DNA from: Galdieria sulphuraria
Lineage: Eukaryota; Rhodophyta; Bangiophyceae; Galdieriales; Galdieriaceae
Reading direction: 5' to 3'
NCBI RefSeq assembly: GCF_000341285.1
Contig: NW_005178442.1
Coordinates: 87,362-151,361, forward strand
Length of the DNA: 64,000 bases
A program made the position numbers and the translations under genes. Under the pieces are notes generated by a model that worked only from the letters and a program-made list of their open reading frames with translations, did not search any database and was not told where the DNA came from. Shown in pieces: positions 57,324-64,000 of the stretch (position 1 is the stretch's first letter; each line of letters begins with the position of its first letter).

Positions 57324-58722
57324 ATGATCGAAATCGATTCTCTTCATTATTACCGTTTATTGTGTTACTCAACTGCTGTTGCTTTTCACTTTGGAGTTTC
57401 TGGTTTTGCAAACTATTCTCCAATATCTTCAGTATATACTTCGAGTCGTTTCAGGACTATTTTCAAAGTAACTCAGTTCAGACCGTCTGCCCTTAATTCC
57501 TCTAGAAGGAAACTAGGTCTTGTTTACGTTCCACAGCTCGATTCGTAAGTCTCAGCTTCTCTACACGTGTAAAGTACAGCTAAACTTCTGCAATAATTTT
57601 TTGTTGCCCTCGATAAGTCGTGGAAAGTCTTCGACAGTCCCAAGGATGAGCAGTACTTTGACTGGATCAGATGTTGTCAGTCAATCTTCCATAAAGAGAT
57701 ATGAAGAAGGTCCTCTTTTCAATCAAATGGTATTGAAAATTGTTTTCTTATGTTTCAACTCAACTTTTATCTTTCCAGGTAACTTATAACGATGTAGCTT
57801 ATCTTGCTGGTCAGGTTGCGCCCGACACTTCCGATCAGACTGTGAAGGGTCAAGCAGAGCAGATTTTCGCTAGAATCGATCAACTTTTAAAGGTTGCAGG
57901 TAACATTTTTTTCAATCTTTGTTGTATTTTCTGATATCGTTTGGTAAGGAACGGATAAGACCAGGTTGTTATCTGCAAACGTCTGGCTGAAGGATATACA
58001 GCACGTTGCAGAGTTTAACGAAGCGTGGAATTCTTGGATTGACTCAACCAATAAACCTGTTCGTGCCACTGTGGAAGCAAAATTGGTATTTATTTACATG
58101 TTGTTTCTTGTCGTGATATCTCATGTCTGAATAGGTTCGTCCTGAACTCCTGGTTGAAGTGCAAGTAACCGCAGCTTTGCCAAGAAGACTAACTCCTGTG
58201 CAAACCAATCTCGCTGCTGCAGCAGTTGGTCCATATCATCAGGTAAGTGAAACGACTGGAATGAATGTTGTAGTTGACATTTTCAAGGGTATTGTGCTGG
58301 ATAATGGAACGATCTATGTTAGCGGATGCATTGGTGCGTTGTTATTATCTTTCTTGTTTCAAACTTCTTTTACACTCCATTGCGCAGGTCTTAATCCTCA
58401 AACTGGTTCCTTGATCGATAGCACAGTAGTAGGCCAAGCTAAACAGGCAAGTATCTGGCAATGTTTTTGGAATGGAAATGTTTAATTATTCTGATAGGCA
58501 TTATCCAATATGAAACACATTTTAAGAGCAGCAGGTGCAACTCCAGAACGAGTAACGAAAACATTGGTATTACTCAAAAATATTGAAGACTTTGAACGAG
58601 TGAATGAGATTTACAAGTCATTTTTCAATAATGGTGCCTATCCGTCTCGATCCTGTTTTGCCGTGAAAGAGCTTCCAAAAGGTGCTCTTGTAGAATTTGA
58701 GTGTGTTGCTCAGCTTGAGTGA
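57324..58722 (+). CDS. Fusion of two RidA/YjgF-family domains
   Basis: Eight exons (57324-57544, 57618-57729, 57779-57899, 57949-58085, 58135-58242, 58288-58333, 58388-58446, 58498-58722), 342 residues. After an N-terminal extension of about 90 residues, probably a targeting peptide, comes a first RidA-like domain (VTYNDVAYLAGQVAPD ... TVEAKLVRPELLVEVQVTA), then a second, closer to UK114 (TIYVSGCIGLNP, QALSNMKHILRAAGATPE, SCFAVKELPKGALVEFECVA). RidA proteins deaminate reactive 2-aminoacrylate made by PLP enzymes. The intron at 58447 has a GC donor. Start could also be 57273. Confidence 0.85.
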
Positions 58723-58733
58723 TTAAAGAAACG

Positions 58734-60208
58734 ATGACTTTTGATAATCCATTATTTCTTGGTTCAAATTTTCCCAAATTTTTCGACACGAGAAGACTTT
58801 TCGATTATGCAATTTGGGTGCGCAACCAATTCTATTCGGAAAAACGTAGACACAATCCATTTCGTGGTTGTCAGCCGTCCTTCACTCTTCAGCCAAACCT
58901 AGGTCAGAAATGCGAAGCAATCTTATGAAACTGATTAAACGTTGCTTATATAGAGACGGGCTTACAAATACGTACAAAAATACCCATCCTGTATAGCCGT
59001 GGAACAAATATCCACCATTTCCCATATGACGTCACTGTAATGTTCCAAGAGACAACGTCCACTACAACGAAAGGTTCTCCAGAGTCTGAAAGAGAAAAAG
59101 AAGGAAAAGATATGCAAAGTCCTATACTGAAACTTCCTTCGATTGGAACGATTCTAAAAGGTAAAATCAAGTGCATATGAGTGCTTTTATTCTTACTGTA
59201 TTGTACCAAGAAAAGGAGCAGTTTTCCACTGAAAGCGAAAGGACAAAAACATTTACACTTCAACAAGACAAATCAAGGGTCCACTCTGAGTATCAACCAA
59301 GTTGGAAAGCAAGTTCTTCTATTCAACCACTGCCTGAACAAGCAGAACTCAAAACGACAGAAAAAAGCTCTCAAGAGTATGAACTATTTCCGCATTTTCT
59401 TTCGGAAGACGTAGTACGAGGTTTTCAAATGCCTCCATTGAAATCTACGACGATTTACTCTGAAAGATGCGTGCGACCAACGGCAAGTGCAAAGCAACTT
59501 GTAAAGGACTTCTCGGGGACACGGAAAACTTTAGAAGCGGGAGAATATTCTGTGACTAGTAAAACAACAGAACTTAAGGAAGAAGTAGCTGAAAGACGAA
59601 CTGGAGGCTATGCTGGTTTAGGAGTAACAGGTAGTTCTGGATATTCAGAATCTTCCAAGAAACTTTTCATAGGTATGTGAAGCTGCTTTCTTTAGAATAC
59701 ACTGAATGCTTCTTTGGGATACCTTCAAGCAGGTTCTAGCACTGTTGGAGAACTTTCTAAAATTCCTCGGTTACAAATTTCATCCATATTAGAAGAGAGG
59801 AAACCAACTGGCAAAACGGTTTCTGTGAGTTCTTCAGACTGGAAGGAGATCGGAGAAGGTAGTTTCGATAGTCACTCTGTGGAAGAACCTATAGCCTCTA
59901 TCGATCCACGTTCTATGTTAGCTTCCTCTTCTACGTCAAAACTATCATCACAAGTACTTTCTGAAAAAGATAAACACGCACTTCGACTGATGAGGAACCG
60001 TCTTTCTGCTGAGAGGTCTAGAAACCGCAAAAGACAGCGCATGCAAACTCTTGAACAAGAAGTTCGCGAAAAGGAGGAAACAATTGGCCTCCTAAGAGAA
60101 GACATGAATGCTCTCTTGCGTTATGTGGAACGCTTGGAAGCTTTTTGTAAAGTGTTAGATGTACCAAGCAGTGAATTGACAAGACCAGAACTTAATTATA
60201 AGCCCTAG
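58734..60208 (+). CDS. bZIP transcription factor (second)
   Basis: Four exons (58734-58902, 58954-59160, 59211-59672, 59730-60208) give 438 residues in one frame. The basic region near the C-terminus, RLMRNRLSAERSRNRKRQR, has the N-x7-R spacing, followed by a leucine zipper (TLEQEVREKEETIGLL). The long N-terminal part is Ser/Glu/Thr-rich. The ATG lies only 11 bp after the stop of the RidA gene, so its promoter must lie inside that gene, or the true first exon is at 59040. A perfect TGACGTCA, a bZIP site, occurs at 59027-59034 within the second exon. Confidence 0.8.
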
Positions 60209-60787
60209 TCGTTTATTGACTTTCCAAGGTGTTCATGTAGATCTTCTTTTCCACATGGTCTAACATTGTATTTTGAAAACGATTTATTGTTGCATATAAC
60301 CAATGCCTTATATGCTTTTAGTAGGTGTCAGTAACGAACTTGAAAGGATTATTATTCGCCGTATTTTGCAGGAGTAAAATCTCGACGCTTAGTCAGACAG
60401 AACTATTTATGCACTAATTTATAAAGAAATTGTTTCAATTATAGTTTCTGCCAGCTCTATCTTTAATAGTTTTGGAAGCAGTCAGCTTAGAAGCGTTATT
60501 CCTTCAAAATGCTTACATAGTTCTGTTTAAGGCTTCTGTAGCATATTTTCAACAGATTAGAGTTTTTTTGGACATATTTTCTTGATGATTGGTTATTAAG
60601 ATAAAGGTATTTACGGTCGTCTAGTTTTGCTTCGAAAGAGAGCAAAGAACCCTCTTTCAAATTCATTTGGCGGGAAATTTAATTTTTCCGATCTTTTCTG
60701 TTGGCCACCGAAGACTTGCGATTGACGTGTCCGTTGTCCAAATATGTTTGGGGTTCTGTTGCTTTTTCTATAACTTTGAGATTTTGC
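60209..60787 (+). promoter_or_regulatory. Intergenic interval upstream of LST8
   Basis: About 580 bp, AT-rich, with no supported gene. A GGCGGGAAAT motif at about 60670, close to the LST8 start, resembles an E2F site (TTTGGCGGGAAA). The frame of LST8 is open upstream to 60701 but without ATG. Confidence 0.35.
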
Positions 60788-61854
60788 ATGAAAACTCCTA
60801 AAACGCTAGTTTCTGGTGGATACGATCATAGTATTCGCTTTTGGGACTTGAAAACAGCGAAACCGATAAGAAGTGTTCCTTTTCATTCCTCACATATAAA
60901 CCAAGTCAAGTTCTCCTTGGATGGAAGGCTCTTAGCTGTCTGTGGTAACCCATTGGTGGAATTCTATGATTTGAGAACCAATACAGAAAAAAGTGTGCAT
61001 ACTATCAATTTTCATAGCAACAATGTTACTTGTTTGGCTTTTAAAGATCATGGTCCATTCATAGCTACTTGTTCTGAAGACAAGTCCCTAGGTTTGTGGG
61101 ACCTTCGAATCATCTCTCCACTACAGAGTTGGAAGAGTTCGTTTCCTTTCAGTTGCATATGTTATGGAAGAGACGAATCAGAGATAATCACTTCAGACTA
61201 CAGTGGGGCTGCAAGGATATGGGACATTGCGACCCAGAAAGAATCCGGTCGATTGAAGACTCGTGACTCTTCTATTCTCACAGGATTTCTTTATGAAAGA
61301 GCCCATTCACTCTTCATCATGTTTGGAAGCTCTGGATTTGTATATATAAGCTTGTTGAGACCAAAAAAGGCCTCTGCAAGTCTTCGAGTTGAACATACCT
61401 ATGTATATGGAAAGTCCAATTATGAAGTTGAACACGAAGCAAAGGGATATTTTGAAAAGATAACCAAACTCCGCGCCACAAAGAGATATGTACTAAAAGC
61501 AAGTTTATCGGATGAAGGTTTACTTTTGGCAAATGCAAATGAAGATGGCGACATTAAGTTATGGGGAGACAAGAACAATCCTGACGCATATAATGAAAGC
61601 AGATGGCAACAACAAGTTACTCTTGGTAGGCACCAAAAATGGGTTTGGGATTGTCAGTTTCTACCTGAAACCAAGTATTTAGTTTCTGCATCCTCTGATA
61701 AAAAGATTCTGTTATGGAATTGGGAAAAGCGACTTCTTCTACAGGAATTTCTAGGTCATGAGAAGACAGTGACATCGTTAGACGTAAGTGTTAGTTGAAG
61801 TGTTAGTTTATGTTTGGGTTTATCATTTAGTTTTATTGGCTTTACTGTCCATAA
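60788..61854 (+). CDS. LST8: LST8-like WD-repeat protein (TORC subunit)
   Basis: Two exons: 60788-61783 and a final 24-nt exon 61831-61854, 339 residues. The ATG at 60788 gives MKTPKTLVSGGYDHSIRFWD, matching the LST8 start. Seven WD-type blades follow: FSLDGRLLAVCGNP, HSNNVTCLAF with LGLWDLR, ITSDYSGAARIWD, ANEDGDIKLWG, HQKWVWDCQF, SASSDKKILLWNW. The short last exon supplies the final Asp-Phe of the closing blade (TSLDF). LST8 stabilises the TOR kinase domain in TORC1 and TORC2. Confidence 0.82.
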
Positions 61855-61939
61855 GTGTAATAAATGAATGGGAGCTTTCAAGAATGACTCAAGATGTGAT
61901 AAATTTCAATGTCAGTACAACTTTTTGTGGCACGTGAAG

Positions 61940-62657
61940 ATGACAACACAGCAGGAGGATGTATATTACTTTTCTTTTGGAGCAAATATGAGCCCTGATG
62001 CCTTTGGTCCTAAAGCCAAAGGAAGATATAACCAACGAAATTGTTTTCCAAAGGAAGCTTTTCCTGCAAAATTGTCAGGTTGGAAGTAAGTGTTTCTCCT
62101 TACTTTTTGGCGCTATTGAATATGCGAATAGGTTAGTTTTCAACTTGAGGGGCGTTCCTGGAGTTGAACCTGGTTTTGGTAATATAGTTCCCGATAAAGA
62201 TAGTTGTGTCCACGGCGTGTGTTATTTACTGAAACAAGAAGATTTTTTAAGGCTACGACAGTCAGAATTCACTTATGACGTGAAGTTACTTGAAGTTGAA
62301 GAATATAATCAGCGAAAAGTGACTGCGAACGTTTTCATTGTGACGGATAAGAAGCATTTGGAACCTTGTCCGAAGTGCGCGATTCCTTCCAAACGTTATC
62401 GAGATTTGCTAGTCTCTGGTGCGAAGCACTGGAATCTTGATAGAAGATATATTGAATTTTTGGAAAGTGTTCCCTATCCGAAGCCTTCTATTTTTTCCAA
62501 GGCATTGTCTTTATTTTTGTTTTGGTTTTTGTTTTATTTTCTTTCTTTCGTGGGAATACCTTTAAAGGTTCGAGGTCGTTTATTTCGTTCCTTTGCTACT
62601 TGGCTTTGGAAAGTAGTAGATTGGAAGAGAAGTTGGTTTCATCCGCATTCTTATTAG
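61940..62657 (+). CDS. Gamma-glutamylcyclotransferase-like protein with C-terminal membrane helix
   Basis: Two exons (61940-62085, 62132-62657), 223 residues; an in-frame ATG at 61868 is an alternative. YYFSFGANMSPDAF is the substrate loop of the GGCT fold; LVFNLRGVPGVEPGFGNIV, HGVCYLLKQEDFLRL and SKRYRDLLVSGAKHWNL complete it, with a candidate catalytic Glu in GVEPGFGN or nearby. The C-terminus adds a hydrophobic helix (LFLFWFLFYFLSFVG) and a basic tail, not found in cytosolic GGCT. It probably acts on gamma-glutamyl peptides at a membrane surface. Confidence 0.8.
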
Positions 62658-62983
62658 TAATATTTTGGTGTAGTTAAGTCATTAAAGCTGAAGTTGTTTT
62701 GAAATTTGAATCTCTGATAGACATAGCACTCTTAAGTTAGAGAATGCCTTATCTATTTTCATTCTTCTAAGATGGAATATCATAATATCGAGCAAAGTAT
62801 TTATTTATGAGTCCATTACGTTTCTCAAGAACGATGGTCAATAGCAATTATGAAGGATAGTCATCTTTCCTATTATCCTTACACATCTTTCAAAGTTCAT
62901 ACGTAAAAAAAACAAGTCAGATTGATACTGAAATATTTACTTTTATGTATTCTTTCGTAAAGTGTTGTTCTAGCGTGTTGGAA
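62658..62983 (+). other. Intergenic interval
   Basis: About 326 bp of AT-rich sequence between two plus-strand genes. I see no gene, repeat or clear element. Confidence 0.5.
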
Positions 62984-64000
62984 ATGCAACTTAGAAAGCT
63001 TCCTTCAGACGACTCCGTGATGAACCGTTTCATTATTCCAAAAATGAATCGTGCTGCATTTGTTTTGGGTCGTTGGTTGCTTGGCGGCTATTGCTTTTGC
63101 AAGTCGAGTTTTGTCCGAGTTTCCTGCCAAAGCAACCTATTTCGTGGATCTTCAAAGAGCTATTTTTGGAACACAAATAGGAGAGCTGCGTTTATTAGAA
63201 GGACTATATCGTTGACGCCAATCAATATGGCCGCGTACAGAGAAGAACCAACCAATTTTATTGTGAAGAATAGATCCAGATTTTTGAAACATTTTTCAGA
63301 TACTAGAGATGCCAGTTTGGCTACAAATATAGACGTCGTACTTAAGGAAGAGCTGGAAAAATATTTAGAAACGCAGTCCTCGTCTTTGAGAGCTTGGCTT
63401 CATTCCAATTCTTTTGTTCCTTTCAAGGGGAAGGAAACCAATTGGATAGCCGTACCTTCCGTAAACTTTCCAGGGAAAATAGAAAAACTTGTGGTTGTTT
63501 TGGGTGATGGTACCAGCTTCGGAGGTTGTCGCTGGATGGGATTTGCTTGCCTTTCGAATGCAGCTCCTGCAGGCTTATACAAAATGGGATTTGTATCCGA
63601 GAAAGTAATTGAACAAGGGTTTACTTCAACACGTGCCGCCTTTGCTTGGGCTTTAGGTGCCTACAGTTTCCCAATCTATAAAGGAGCTAGTGCAGTAAAG
63701 AATAACGCTGTCGTTTCCGAAAGTACACTAGATCCTGCATTTTTGCCAGTTCTCATATGGCCTGATGACTGTGACAGAAAGCTAGTAGAATCTTGTGCTT
63801 CTGCTACCTTTCTGGTTCGAGACATGATTTCCACACCAGCAGAGGATATGGGACCTTCTGCAGTTGAGAATATTGCACGTCTTTTGGCTGAAGAGTATCC
63901 AGGAGCTACTGTGCGTTCTGTCATTGATGAAGCCTTGATCAAGGAGAATTTTCCTCAAATCTATATGGTTGGTCGTGGTGCCAGTAATAAGAACCGAGCC
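62984..64000 (+). CDS. M17 leucyl aminopeptidase, N-terminal part
   Basis: One open frame of 339 codons running off the right edge, ATG at 62984. The first ~90 residues are basic, with Arg, Ser and Cys, fitting an organelle presequence; internal ATGs (63020, 63044, 63227) are alternative starts. From about residue 130 the M17 fold is visible: SFGGCRWMGFACL, RAAFAWALGAYSFPIYK, the linker FLVRDMISTPAEDMGPSAVE and LIKENFPQIYMVGRGASNK. The metal-binding catalytic domain lies beyond the window. M17 enzymes release N-terminal Leu and, in plants, cleave Cys-Gly. Confidence 0.88.
   Translation, partial: MQLRKLPSDDSVMNRFIIPKMNRAAFVLGRWLLGGYCFCKSSFVRVSCQSNLFRGSSKSYFWNTNRRAAFIRRTISLTPINMAAYREEPTNFIVKNRSRFLKHFSDTRDASLATNIDVVLKEELEKYLETQSSSLRAWLHSNSFVPFKGKETNWIAVPSVNFPGKIEKLVVVLGDGTSFGGCRWMGFACLSNAAPAGLYKMGFVSEKVIEQGFTSTRAAFAWALGAYSFPIYKGASAVKNNAVVSESTLDPAFLPVLIWPDDCDRKLVESCASATFLVRDMISTPAEDMGPSAVENIARLLAEEYPGATVRSVIDEALIKENFPQIYMVGRGASNKNRA

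Noticed and set aside
1-64000. Transposons, LTR or virus-derived elements, tRNA or rRNA genes
   Set aside because: No polymerase, integrase, transposase, capsid or terminal-repeat signal was seen, and no tRNA-like B box in a cloverleaf context.

Overview
This is nuclear DNA of a compact, intron-rich eukaryote. Nearly all introns I could place are 38-60 nt, with GT-AG (three times GC-AG) borders, and genes lie tens to a few hundred bases apart on both strands. The gene content (P5A ATPase, V-ATPase B, Rab11, VPS13, fibrillarin, SF3A2, Mediator, TORC1 LST8) with this intron style and about 40% GC suggests a unicellular red alga of the Galdieria/Cyanidiophyceae type. That assignment is inference; I saw no plastid-specific marker that proves it.

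Layout. 0-10 kb: 5' part of an ER P5A ATPase, a TMEM223-like mitochondrial protein, a cystathionine gamma-lyase, a bZIP factor, a 1.9-kb stretch without a convincing gene, a serine-rich unknown, MED27 and a COX20-like protein. 10-17 kb: an ER membrane protein whose start codon shares one base with the stop of a NIT1-type nitrilase, an ELMO-domain protein, Rab11, an Obg GTPase, a YqgF/RuvX nuclease and PAM16. 18-24 kb: two genes carrying a C2HC zinc finger with a W-x-P-N core, flanking a CEP44-like coiled-coil gene. 24-39 kb: V-ATPase subunit B (with one disturbed exon), a J-domain protein, a VPS13-family lipid-transfer giant whose 3' coding end overlaps that of TDP1, then SF3A2 and fibrillarin. 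40-47 kb: a secreted, N-glycosylation-rich coiled-coil repeat protein and DNA ligase IV. 47-64 kb: isovaleryl-CoA dehydrogenase with an 8-nt micro-exon, a PI-PLC-X protein, an mL50-like protein, a DUF202 protein, a class I glutamine amidotransferase, a tail-anchored p25-alpha-like protein, a second trans-sulfuration PLP enzyme, a double RidA fusion, a second bZIP, LST8, a membrane-anchored GGCT-like protein and the 5' part of an M17 aminopeptidase.

Most genes are housekeeping genes with no operon logic. Shared themes are sulfur and nitrogen metabolite handling (two PLP lyases, nitrilase, RidA, GGCT, glutamine amidotransferase), mitochondrial biogenesis (PAM16, TMEM223-, COX20- and mL50-like, Obg), DNA end repair (ligase IV, TDP1) and membrane traffic (Rab11, ELMO, VPS13).

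The most unusual items are the repeat surface protein with a repeat segment that may have become an intron, the W-x-P-N zinc-finger pair, the TAATG junction, the tail-anchored p25-alpha-like protein and several overlapping gene ends. I saw no transposon, virus-like element, CRISPR array, tRNA or rRNA. Exon borders were deduced by eye from frame, splice signals and family conservation.
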